In this document: one piece after another, positions 16,810 through 25,059 of the stretch
Numbering within the stretch: the first letter of the stretch is position 1
How the letters are laid out: every line of letters starts with the position of its first letter
From: Prevotella sp.
Lineage (GTDB): Bacteria; Bacteroidota; Bacteroidia; Bacteroidales; Bacteroidaceae
Direction: 5' to 3'
Length of the DNA: 64,000 bases
Assembly: GCA_017449495.1 (NCBI GenBank)
Contig: JAFTFO010000023.1
Location: 1-64,000 of the forward strand
Notes under the pieces: model-generated
The model's input: the letters and a program-made list of their open reading frames with translations, nothing else
Database searches by the model: none
What the model was told of the DNA's origin: nothing
Program-made: the position numbers and the translations under genes

Positions 16810-16849
16810 GACAGGCGTCTGGGCAATACCCAGATGCCTGTCCTTTTTT
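16810..16849 (+). terminator. Strong rho-independent terminator inside the remnant
   Basis: A 14-bp stem with one G-U pair (16810-16823 with 16829-16842), a 5-nt loop, then a run of six T. It would end a transcript of about 130 nt starting at the promoter at 16706. Confidence 0.8.
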
Positions 16850-17575
16850 CTGCCTTTAAAACTCGCCTCCGTGGGCAATCCTCCGTCAATCTGGAGAATA
16901 GCCCATTATTATGTATATAATTTTCATATTTATGTGATAGTAAAAATTCTATTATATCAAAATATATTGAATTTTGGCTTAAAACATCACTTTTAGTTAT
17001 AAATTACAGGAATACAGATGTTTACATAGTGACGTTATGCTTTTTGAAACATCACCATAACATCACTATTTCATGAAAACAATACCCTTCATCGCTTGAA
17101 ACCGCCACTAAACTATTATTATACAGGCAGTTCAGCAATAGTACAGACGGCTTGTACTGACAGTTTTCATTGGACAAACTGACAGTTTACTTAGCCTAAA
17201 CTGTCAGTTCAGACTTGCTAAACTTCCATGAACTGGCATCCTTTATCAGACTACATACGTTAAGAAATTTCGTTTTCCAGCCTCATAGTGACGTTATGGT
17301 GACGTTTTAAATACACAAACGTCACCGCCTAACAGCTTGACATATAATGCTTTAACCGTAAAAGTGACGTTTAGAAGCCAATTTTATCAATTTTAGATAA
17401 ATGAAAACTGGCCGCTGGCGTGTATGGAAGATGCCGACGGCATGTCCGAAGTCACATCCGGGCAGTACTAAAAACAGAACACAGACAAGACTTTCTGGCC
17501 GAACACACCTTTTAGGCACCAAGTACTTGCATATTTATGCGACAAAACCAACAGGAAAGAAAGAAAAAAGGCTTT
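16850..17575. other. A/T-rich non-coding region with repeated GTGACGTT and TGTCAG motifs
   Basis: No credible gene is seen in about 750 bp. GTGACGTTATG occurs at 17029-17039 and 17288-17298. GTGACGTT also starts at 17299 and 17364, with the inverted form AACGTCAC at 17318-17325 and a degenerate CATAACATCAC at 17056-17066. A perfect 13-bp stem with a 7-nt loop lies at 17177-17209 (AACTGACAGTTTA and its complement), with a further CTGACAG at 17157-17163. The TGTCAG sites resemble the operator half-sites of the neighbouring regulators. The region may be operator DNA left from a lost third unit, or a binding region for another factor. Confidence 0.5.
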
Positions 17576-17578
17576 TCC

Positions 17579-17610
17579 TTTGGCGAATTGCATAAATTAC
17601 CGTAACTTTG
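17579..17610 (+). promoter_or_regulatory. Promoter of argD
   Basis: TTTG (17579-17582), 20 bp, TAACTTTG (17603-17610), 28 bp before the ATG. It restores transcription of the arginine/proline genes downstream of the accessory island. Confidence 0.65.
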
Positions 17611-17637
17611 CATCCGATTAAATTGTGAAGTAAGATT

Positions 17638-18771
17638 ATGAAGTTATTCGACGTATATCCGCTCTTCGACGTGAACATCGTCAAGGGTAAGGGCTGCAAG
17701 GTGTGGGACGAGAAGGGGCAGGAATACCTGGACCTGTATGGCGGACATGCCGTCATTTCGATAGGCCACGCCCATCCGCACTATATTGAGAAGGTAACAG
17801 AGCAACTCAACAAGATAGGGTTCTACTCCAACTCGGTGATTAATAAGTTGCAGGTGGAGTTGGCTGAGCGCTTAGGCAGGATCAGTGGCTACGACGACTA
17901 TCAGCTGTTCCTCATCAACAGCGGTGCCGAGGCGAACGAGAACGCCCTGAAGTTAGCCTCCTTTACCAACGGGAGGACGAGGGTGCTCTCTTGTGAGAAG
18001 GCTTTCCACGGGAGGACGAGTCTGGCCGTCGAGGTGACGAACAATCCGAAGATCATCGCCCCCATCAACGACAACGGTCATGTAACCTATCTGCCGATGA
18101 ACGACCTGCCGGCATGGGAGGCTGAGCTGTCGAAGGGCGATGTCTGTGCAGTCATCCTCGAGTGCATCCAGGGTGTGGGCGGCATCAAACTCGCTACTAA
18201 GGAGTTCGCCCAAGGTCTGGCTGCTGCCTGTAAGAAGTACGGTACCATTCTGATCTGCGACGAGATCCAGTGCGGTTACGGACGAAGCGGAAAGTTCTTC
18301 GCCCACCAGTGGCTCGACATCCGTCCCGACATCATCACCGTAGCCAAGGGCATCGCCAATGGTTTCCCGATGGGCGGTGTGCTGATAAGTCCTGAGTTCG
18401 AGCCCGTCTATGGACAACTTGGTACCACCTTTGGTGGCAACCATCTGGCCTGTGCAGCAGCCCTCGCCGTGCTCGATGTCTTCGAGGAGGAAAAGTTGGT
18501 GGAGAATGCCCACGAAGTGGGTGAATACCTGATTGAGCAACTGAAGAAGTTGCAGAAGACGGAGCAGCATATCATTGATGTTCGCGGTCGTGGTCTGATG
18601 ATCGGTATCGACCTCGATATCCCTCATAAGGATGTGCGCCAGCCGCTAATTTACGAGCAGCACTGCTTCACGGGTTGTGCCGGTACGAATATCCTGCGCC
18701 TGCTGCCGCCGCTCTGCCTGAGCAAGACAGATGTTGACGACTTTATTGAAAGACTAAAAAAGACATTATGA
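17638..18771 (+). CDS. argD: Acylornithine aminotransferase
   Basis: PLP-dependent class III aminotransferase of 377 residues that forms N-acylornithine from the semialdehyde using glutamate. Visible are NSGAEANENALKLA (phosphate cup), CDEIQCGYGRSGKFF and the PLP lysine in TVAKGIANGFPMGG. In this lineage the substrate is probably the N-succinyl form. The last codon overlaps the proC start (ATGA). Confidence 0.93.
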   Translation: MKLFDVYPLFDVNIVKGKGCKVWDEKGQEYLDLYGGHAVISIGHAHPHYIEKVTEQLNKIGFYSNSVINKLQVELAERLGRISGYDDYQLFLINSGAEANENALKLASFTNGRTRVLSCEKAFHGRTSLAVEVTNNPKIIAPINDNGHVTYLPMNDLPAWEAELSKGDVCAVILECIQGVGGIKLATKEFAQGLAAACKKYGTILICDEIQCGYGRSGKFFAHQWLDIRPDIITVAKGIANGFPMGGVLISPEFEPVYGQLGTTFGGNHLACAAALAVLDVFEEEKLVENAHEVGEYLIEQLKKLQKTEQHIIDVRGRGLMIGIDLDIPHKDVRQPLIYEQHCFTGCAGTNILRLLPPLCLSKTDVDDFIERLKKTL

Positions 18772-19553
18772 GCAAGATAGCAATTATCGGGGCAGGTGCC
18801 ATGGGTGGCGCCACCGTAGAGGGCCTCATCAAGGGCCAGCAGTTTAAGAACGAAGACATCACCGTGAGCGATCCCTCGCAGGCCGTCACGGAGAAGTTTG
18901 CCAAGATGGGTGTCAGCGTGACGACGGACAACAAGTTGGCTGCCGACAGCGCCGACATCGTCTGTGTGGTGGTGAAGCCCTGGCTCGTGGAGCGTGTGTT
19001 GAAAGACATCAAGCCCGAACTCGATCCCAAGAAGCAAATCCTGATTGTGATCGCTGCCGGCGTGTCGTCGGAGAGCATCAAGGGGTGGTTAGGCGAGCAG
19101 TGCCCGCCGCTGTTCTTGGTGATTCCGAACATCGCGATTGCAGAGATGGCCTCGATGACGTTTATCGTGCCTTGCGGTGCTGTGGCACAGCACCATACGG
19201 AACAGGTAGAGGCGATCTTTGGGGAGATGGGCACGACGCTCATCACCGACGAGCAGCACTTGGCAGCCGGTACGACGCTGGCCTCCTGTGGCATCGCCTA
19301 TGCCATGCGGTATATCCGTGCTGCATCCGAAGGCGGTGTGGAACTGGGCTTCAAGGCCGACGACGCCAAGAAGATCGTGATGCAGACGATGAAGGGAGCC
19401 GTAGAGCTTTTAGAGGCCAGTGGCATGCACCCCGAGGCAGCCATCGACCTGGTGACGACCCCCGGCGGCGTGACCATCAAGGGTCTCAACGAGATGGAAC
19501 ATGCTGGTTTCACCTCCGCCGTCATCCGGGGACTGAAGGCAGGAGCGAAATAA
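18768..19553 (+). CDS. proC: Pyrroline-5-carboxylate reductase
   Basis: Last step of proline synthesis. It has an N-terminal Rossmann motif AIIGAGAMGGA, KPWLVERVL and the C-terminal dimer helices with TTPGGVTIKGLNEME, close to the family signature. At 261 residues it is complete. Coupled to argD by a 4-bp overlap. Confidence 0.93.
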   Translation: MSKIAIIGAGAMGGATVEGLIKGQQFKNEDITVSDPSQAVTEKFAKMGVSVTTDNKLAADSADIVCVVVKPWLVERVLKDIKPELDPKKQILIVIAAGVSSESIKGWLGEQCPPLFLVIPNIAIAEMASMTFIVPCGAVAQHHTEQVEAIFGEMGTTLITDEQHLAAGTTLASCGIAYAMRYIRAASEGGVELGFKADDAKKIVMQTMKGAVELLEASGMHPEAAIDLVTTPGGVTIKGLNEMEHAGFTSAVIRGLKAGAK

Positions 19554-19560
19554 AGAAATT

Positions 19561-19659
19561 GTTTACAGTTGACGGTTTACAGTTTACAGATGATATGACT
19601 GGAGGCCGAAACACCCGCACAGGTAATCAACTGTAAACCGTAAACTGTAAACTGTAAAC
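19561..19659. repeat. 99-bp palindromic element, copy 1
   Basis: Arms of tandem gtttacag units run inward from both ends in opposite orientation around a core beginning GATGATATGACTG and ending AGGTAATCAAC. It matches 23904-24002 at 93 of 99 positions, all differences being in the core (my count). It fills the whole gap between proC and the XRE-cupin gene, like a small non-autonomous mobile element. Confidence 0.8.
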
Positions 19660-19669
19660 TAAAAAAGAT

Positions 19670-20227
19670 ATGGACGAACAACTGAAACAGATTGGCGAAC
19701 GCCTGAAGGGACTGCGCGACGTGCTCGACATCCCTGTGAGTGAGATGGCAGAGACCATCGGCATCAGTGCCGATAAGTATGAGAAGATAGAGGCAGGCGA
19801 GTTGGACATCACCATCTCGAACCTGATGAAGATTGCCCGTAAGTACGGCATTTCCACCGAAGAGTTGATCTTCGCCGAGACGCCACACATGAAGTCGTAC
19901 TTCGTGGTGCGAAAGGGGCAGGGTGTGAGCATCGAGCGCACCAAGGCCTACAAGTATCAGAGTCTGGTGAGCGGTTTCGTGAACCATAAGGCCGACGTGT
20001 TCATCGTCACCGTAGAGCCGAAGCCCGAAGTCCACACCATCTATAAGAACTCACACAAGGGTCAGGAGTTCAACCTGATCTTAGAGGGGACGATGGAACT
20101 CTACATCGGCGGCAAGACCATCGTATTGGAGGAAGGCGACAGCATCTACTTCGACTCCACCAAGCCCCACGGCATGCTGGCTTTGGGCGACAAACCCGTC
20201 AAGTTCCTCGCCTTTACAGTCGAGTAA
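19670..20227 (+). CDS. XRE-cupin transcriptional regulator
   Basis: A 185-residue one-component regulator. The Cro/CI HTH is at about residues 6-60 (RLKGLRDVLDIPVSEMAETIGISADKYEKIEAG) and a cupin sensor domain at about 105-185 (GQEFNLILEGTMELYIGGKTIVLEEGDSIYFDSTKPHGM). Proteins of this type sense small metabolites. The following AMP ligase starts 33 bp later, beyond a simple repeat, so the ligase is the probable target or partner. Both are inserted among proline genes. Confidence 0.88.
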   Translation: MDEQLKQIGERLKGLRDVLDIPVSEMAETIGISADKYEKIEAGELDITISNLMKIARKYGISTEELIFAETPHMKSYFVVRKGQGVSIERTKAYKYQSLVSGFVNHKADVFIVTVEPKPEVHTIYKNSHKGQEFNLILEGTMELYIGGKTIVLEEGDSIYFDSTKPHGMLALGDKPVKFLAFTVE

Positions 20228-20260
20228 AGGTAAAAAAGTAAAAAGGTAAAAAAGTAAGAA

Positions 20261-21928
20261 ATGGTAGAAAGATTTTTAAAACAGACAAAGTTCACGTCAA
20301 TAGAGGATTACAATAAGAACCTGGAGTTCATCATCCCCGAGAACTTCAACTTTGCTTACGACGTGATGGATGCCTGGGCTGAGGAAGCCCCCGAGAAGCT
20401 GGCCATCCTGTGGACTAACGACCAGGGTGAAGAGATCCGTGCCACCTTCGGAGAACTGAAGGAGCAGACCGACCAGGCTGCCAGTTACCTGATGTCGCTC
20501 GGCATCGGCAAGAACGATCCCGTGATGCTCATCCTGAAGCGCCGTTACGAGTGGTGGGTCATCATGCTCGCCCTCTGTAAAATCGGTGCCATCGTCATCC
20601 CGGCCACCCACATGTTAACGAAGAAAGACATCATCTACCGCAATACCCGTGCCTCGATCAAGGCCATCATCTGTGTGGATGATGCCTACGTCACGGAGCA
20701 AATCAAACTGGCCATGCCGGAGAGCCCGACGGTGAAGGTCTATATCACCGTCACCGACCATGGTAAGCCCATCCCCGAAGGATTCCACGACTGGCAGAGC
20801 GAGTGGCAGCAGGCACCGAAGTTCCAGCGTCCCGCCTTTGTCAACAACAACAGCGACACGATGCTGATGTACTTCACCTCTGGCACCAGCGGCGAGCCGA
20901 AGATGGTGGCCCACGACTACCTCTACGCCATGGGACACCTGACGACGGGCGTGTTCTGGCATAACCTCCATGAGGGCTCGCTCCACCTAACGGTGGCCGA
21001 TACCGGTTGGGGCAAGGCCGTCTGGGGAAAGTTCTACGGCCAGTGGTTTGCCGGTGCTACGGTGTTTGTGTTCGACCATGAGAAGTTCAATGCCGACACC
21101 CTGCTCCGTCAGATTGAGAAATATAAGGTGACGAGTTTCTGCGCACCGCCTACCATCTACCGCTTTATGATCCGTGAGGACCTGTCGAAGTACGACCTCT
21201 CGTCTCTCGAATACTGCACGACGGCCGGCGAGGCCCTGAACCCCGCCGTGTTCGACAAGTTCAAGGAGAAGACTGGCATCCAGATGATGGAGGGCTTCGG
21301 CCAGACGGAGACCACGATGACCCTCGGCACCTTCCCCTGGATGACGCCGAAACCCGGTTCGATGGGTATTCCCAACGCCCAGTACAACATCGACCTGTTG
21401 CGTGCCGACGGCACCAGTTGTGAGGATGGTGAGAAGGGAGAGATTGTGGTCCGTGTAGGTGATAAGAAACCCATCGGCCTGTTCAAATACTACTACCGTG
21501 ACGAGGAACTGACCCGTGAGGCCTGGCACGACGGCATCTACCATACCGGCGACATGGCCTGGCGCGACGAGGACGGCTACTACTGGTTCGAGGGTCGTAT
21601 CGACGACGTCATCAAATCCTCGGGCTACCGCATCGGTCCGTTCGAGGTGGAGAGTGCCCTGATGACCCATCCCGCCGTCGTGGAGTGCGCCATCACCGGT
21701 GTTCCCGACGACATCCGTGGCATGGTGGTGAAGGCCACCGTGGTGCTCGGCAAGGAGTGGAAGGACAAGGCTGGCGATGACCTCATCAAGGAACTGCAGC
21801 AGCACGTGAAGAATGTGACGGCTCCCTATAAGTATCCGCGTATCATCGAGTTCGTCGATGAATTGCCGAAGACCATCAGCGGTAAGATCCGCCGTGTAGA
21901 GATTCGCAACAAAGACAGTAAGAAGTGA
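20261..21928 (+). CDS. AMP-forming acyl-CoA synthetase family protein
   Basis: A 555-residue ANL-superfamily ligase that activates a carboxylate with ATP and transfers it to CoA. The P-loop reads YFTSGTSGEPKMVAHDY (about 206-222), followed by EGFGQTETT, YHTGDMAWRDEDGYYWFEGRIDDVIKSSGYRIGPFEVE and the catalytic lysine in PKTISGKIRR near the end. It resembles the medium-chain/acetyl-CoA synthetase-like group found beside XRE-cupin regulators in Bacteroidales. The substrate cannot be told from sequence. The stop overlaps the GTG start of proB. Confidence 0.88.
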   Translation: MVERFLKQTKFTSIEDYNKNLEFIIPENFNFAYDVMDAWAEEAPEKLAILWTNDQGEEIRATFGELKEQTDQAASYLMSLGIGKNDPVMLILKRRYEWWVIMLALCKIGAIVIPATHMLTKKDIIYRNTRASIKAIICVDDAYVTEQIKLAMPESPTVKVYITVTDHGKPIPEGFHDWQSEWQQAPKFQRPAFVNNNSDTMLMYFTSGTSGEPKMVAHDYLYAMGHLTTGVFWHNLHEGSLHLTVADTGWGKAVWGKFYGQWFAGATVFVFDHEKFNADTLLRQIEKYKVTSFCAPPTIYRFMIREDLSKYDLSSLEYCTTAGEALNPAVFDKFKEKTGIQMMEGFGQTETTMTLGTFPWMTPKPGSMGIPNAQYNIDLLRADGTSCEDGEKGEIVVRVGDKKPIGLFKYYYRDEELTREAWHDGIYHTGDMAWRDEDGYYWFEGRIDDVIKSSGYRIGPFEVESALMTHPAVVECAITGVPDDIRGMVVKATVVLGKEWKDKAGDDLIKELQQHVKNVTAPYKYPRIIEFVDELPKTISGKIRRVEIRNKDSKK

Positions 21929-22698
21929 AGAAGAGGATAGTCATTAAGGTTGGCTCGAACGTGTTGACGAGAGCAGACGGGAAGCTCGACGTGACACGGA
22001 TGTCGGCACTCGTAGACCAGATTGCCTGGCTGCGGAAGCAGGGCATCGAGGTGATACTCGTGTCATCGGGTGCCATGGCCAGCGGAAGAGGAGAACTGAG
22101 GATCGACCACTCCCTTGATTCCGTCGAACAGCGCCAACTCTTCTCCGCCGTGGGGCAGGTGAAACTCGTGGGACTCTATTACGACCTGTTCCGTGAGTTC
22201 GGCATCCATGTCGGTCAGGTGCTGACGATGAAGGAGAACTTCGAGCCTGGTGAGCAGTACCGTAACCAACGGGCTTGTATGACCGTGATGTTAGAGAACG
22301 GCGTGCTGCCCATCGTCAACGAGAATGACACCGTTAGCGTCACCGAGTTGATGTTCACCGATAACGACGAGCTCAGCGGCCTCATCGCCCAGATGATGGA
22401 AGCCGAGACGCTCATCCTGCTGTCGAACATCGACGGCATCTTCACCACCCATCCCGACGATCCTCATGCAGAACTGATCCGTGAGGTGGCCCCAGGCCGT
22501 GACCTCTCCGAATACATTCAGCCAGAGAAGAGTGCCTTCGGTCGTGGCGGCATGCACTCGAAGTACACGACCGCCGCCAAGGTGTCGCAGGCTGGCATCT
22601 GTGTCATCATCGCCAACGGTGAGCGGGAGAATATCCTCATCGACCTGATGGAACGCAAAGACGAAACCCCACATACAGAATTTATCCCATGCAACTGA
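21925..22698 (+). CDS. proB: Glutamate 5-kinase (no PUA domain)
   Basis: Phosphorylates glutamate in the first step of proline synthesis. The 257-residue amino-acid-kinase domain is complete: [43 protein letters not shown]. The C-terminal PUA domain of the E. coli enzyme is missing, as in other short forms. It starts at GTG 21925, overlapping the ligase stop (GTGA), and overlaps proA by 10 bp. Confidence 0.92.
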   Translation: MKKRIVIKVGSNVLTRADGKLDVTRMSALVDQIAWLRKQGIEVILVSSGAMASGRGELRIDHSLDSVEQRQLFSAVGQVKLVGLYYDLFREFGIHVGQVLTMKENFEPGEQYRNQRACMTVMLENGVLPIVNENDTVSVTELMFTDNDELSGLIAQMMEAETLILLSNIDGIFTTHPDDPHAELIREVAPGRDLSEYIQPEKSAFGRGGMHSKYTTAAKVSQAGICVIIANGERENILIDLMERKDETPHTEFIPCN

Positions 22699-23897
22699 AA
22701 GAGACATTTGAACGTGTGAAGCGGGCCAGTAAGAGTCTGGCGCTGTTGAGCGACGAACAGCGGAACGAGATTCTGTTGGCCGTTGCCGACGCTATTATTA
22801 ATAATAAGGTAAGAATCCTCGAAGCCAATGCCAAGGACCTGGCCAAGATGTCAAAGGAGAATCCCCTCTACGACCGTCTGCAACTGACCGACAGCCGATT
22901 GGAGGGCATCGCCAGCGACATGCGCAACGTCGCCTCCCTCCCCTCACCCCTCGGACATATCACCAAACAGAAGACGCTGCCCAATGGTCTCCGCCTCTGT
23001 CGTGTTTCCGTGCCCTTCGGTGTGATTGGCATGATCTACGAGGCCCGTCCCAACGTCACCTTCGACGTGTTCTCCCTCTGTTTCAAGAGTGGCAATGCCT
23101 GTGTGCTGAAAGGCGGCAAGGATGCCGATTGCTCCAACCGTGAAGAGGTGGCTATCATCCATGAAGTGCTGGAAAAGTACACTTCACGCTTCACGCTTCA
23201 CGCTTCACTTAAAGACGTCGTTGCCCTACTGCCTGCTACCCATGAGGCCACCGGTGAGATGCTGAATGCCGTAGGCTATATAGACCTGTGCATTCCTCGT
23301 GGAGGTCGCAAGCTTATTGACTTTGTCCGTGACACGGCCCGCATCCCCGTCATCGAGACTGGTGCCGGCGTGGTTCATGTGTATTTCGATAAGGACGGTG
23401 ACCTGGAGATGGGCAAGGCTATTGTCAACAATGCCAAGACCCGTCGCGTCTCGGTATGCAACGCTTTAGACACGCTGCTCGTTCATAAAGACCGAGTGGA
23501 CGATCTTGAGGAACTGCTCAGCCCCATGAAAGGAAAGGTAGAATTCTATATGAACGACGAAAGCCGCTACGATACCGAGTTTATGGACTACAAGATGAAC
23601 GTCAGAGTGGTTGATTCTCTCGAAGAAGCACTCGAACACATCGCACAGCATGGCTCTGGCCACAGCGAGGCCATCATCACTCAGAATGAAGCAACCGCCC
23701 GTCGGTTCCAAGCCTATGTCGATGCCGCCTGTGTTTATTGGAATGCCCCCACCTCCTTTACCGACGGAGCCCAGTTTGGTCTCGGTGCCGAGATCGGCAT
23801 CTCCACCCAGAAACTCGGTCCCCGCGGTCCGATGGCGTTAGAGGAAATCTGCACTTACAAGTGGCTCATTGAAGGCGAAGGACAAACAAGACCATAA
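22689..23897 (+). CDS. proA: Gamma-glutamyl phosphate reductase with in-frame repeat
   Basis: Second step of proline synthesis, NADPH-dependent. At 402 residues it has the family stretches [19 protein letters not shown], the catalytic cysteine in [16 protein letters not shown] and [28 protein letters not shown]. Between EVLEKY and [14 protein letters not shown] lies a segment [11 protein letters not shown] encoded by four copies of a 7-bp repeat, at a site where the family usually has a shorter turn. The frame is kept, so the enzyme is probably active. Confidence 0.92.
   Translation: MQLKETFERVKRASKSLALLSDEQRNEILLAVADAIINNKVRILEANAKDLAKMSKENPLYDRLQLTDSRLEGIASDMRNVASLPSPLGHITKQKTLPNGLRLCRVSVPFGVIGMIYEARPNVTFDVFSLCFKSGNACVLKGGKDADCSNREEVAIIHEVLEKYTSRFTLHASLKDVVALLPATHEATGEMLNAVGYIDLCIPRGGRKLIDFVRDTARIPVIETGAGVVHVYFDKDGDLEMGKAIVNNAKTRRVSVCNALDTLLVHKDRVDDLEELLSPMKGKVEFYMNDESRYDTEFMDYKMNVRVVDSLEEALEHIAQHGSGHSEAIITQNEATARRFQAYVDAACVYWNAPTSFTDGAQFGLGAEIGISTQKLGPRGPMALEEICTYKWLIEGEGQTRP
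23181..23210 (+). repeat. CTTCACG tandem repeat within proA
   Basis: Four successive units of CTTCACG (the last CTTCACT), 23182-23209, translated in frame as [10 protein letters not shown]. The complement of this unit resembles the gtgaa-type tracts found between genes elsewhere in the window. Confidence 0.75.
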
Positions 23898-23903
23898 TTT
23901 GAC

Positions 23904-24002
23904 GTTTACAGTTGACGGTTTACAGTTTACAGATGATATGACTGCAGACCGATACAACCTCATAGGTAATCAACTGTAAACCGTAAACTGTAAACTGTAA
24001 AC
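23904..24002. repeat. 99-bp palindromic element, copy 2
   Basis: Second copy of the element at 19561-19659 in the same orientation, filling the gap between proA and argF'. The arms are identical to copy 1; only core bases differ. Confidence 0.8.
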
Positions 24003-24013
24003 AATAAAAATAT

Positions 24014-25059
24014 ATGAAATCATTCATCAACGTACAGGATATCGGTCCGCTGGATAAAGCGATGGCCGAAGCATTTGAGATCAAGAACGACCGTTACAAG
24101 TATCAGCATCTGGGCAAGAACAAGACGCTCATGATGATCTTCTTCAACAACTCGCTGCGCACCCGTCTGTCTACCCAGAAGGCCGCCATGAACCTCGGCA
24201 TGAACGTCATCGTGCTCGATGTGAATGCCGGCGCCTGGAAGTTAGAGACCGAGCGGGGTGTCATCATGGATGGTGACAAGAGCGAGCATCTGTTAGAGGC
24301 CATCCCCGTCATGGGCTGTTACTGCGACCTCATCGGCGTACGCTCCTTCGCCGGTCTCACCGACCGTGAGTACGACTATGCCGAGACGGTGCTGAACCAG
24401 TTTATCAAGTACTCTGGTCGTCCTGTCTTCGCCATGGAGACTGCCACCGTGCATCCCTTGCAGGCCTTCGCCGACCTCATCACCATTGAAGAATCGTGGA
24501 GTGAGGAGTGTGGAATGTGGAGTGAGAATAGTCCTGCAACAGATAAATCCCTCCAAGGTAACCTCACTCCTCACTCCTCACTCCTCGAAAGCCAAAAGTG
24601 GTGCTGACCTGGGCCCCGCACTGCCGCGCTCTGCCACAGGCCGTACCCAACAGCTTCGCCCAGTGGATGAACGCCGCCCCCGATGTAGACCTCGTCATCA
24701 CCCACCCCGAGGGCTACGAACTCGATCCGAAGTTTGTAGGCGATGCCGTCGTGGAGTACGACCAGAGGAAAGCCTTCGAGGGTGCCGACTTCATCTATGC
24801 CAAGAACTGGAGTAACCCGGGTGTGACGAACCCTGCCGACTACGGCAAGATCACCTGCGAAGACCGCTCATGGACGGTTGACACCGAGCACATGTCGTGG
24901 ACGAACAACGGTAAGTTCATGCACTGTCTGCCCGTCCGTCGTAACCTCATCGTCACCGACGATGTGATAGAATCGCCCAACAGCCTCGTCATTCCCGAGG
25001 CTGCCAACCGTGAGATCAGTTGTTCGGTGGTCATCAAGCGGATGCTGGAGGCACTCTAA
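24014..25059 (+). pseudogene. argF': N-succinylornithine carbamoyltransferase, frameshifted by an inserted repeat
   Basis: The N-terminal part (24014-24493) and the C-terminal part (from about 24592, with WAPHCRALPQAVPNSF, FIYAKNW, MHCLPVRRN) together make a full-length enzyme of the Bacteroides type. The carbamoyl phosphate motif reads FFNNSLRTRLST, and the succinyl-type lineage is recalled from the B. fragilis enzyme. The two parts are in different frames. A 95-bp palindromic repeat (24494-24588) lies at the junction after ADLITIEE, and the upstream frame runs to a stop at 24605-24607. Unless frameshifting occurs, the enzyme is lost and the cell cannot make arginine. A sequencing or assembly error in the repeat is the alternative. 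Confidence 0.8.
24494..24588. repeat. Intragenic palindromic element in argF'
   Basis: Left arm of gtggagtga-type units, a core with CCTGCAACAGATAA, and a right arm of cctcactcct units, the near-complement of the left. It is translated as SWSEECGMWSENSPATD in the upstream frame. The same element, reversed, occurs at 57208-57312, and its left half at 26599-26640. Its length of 95 bp is not a multiple of three. Confidence 0.8.

Noticed and set aside
16736..16996. 86-codon protein starting with the regulator signal peptide
   Set aside because: After 22 codons the homology ends and a strong terminator follows; treated as a gene remnant.
17401..17595. Open frame of 64 codons in the non-coding region
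   Set aside because: No domain, no start context, low-complexity basic composition, and it runs into the argD promoter.
24592..24598. Programmed -1 frameshift signal in argF'
   Set aside because: CCAAAAG is not a good slippery heptamer and no clear downstream pseudoknot is seen; left as a possibility only.
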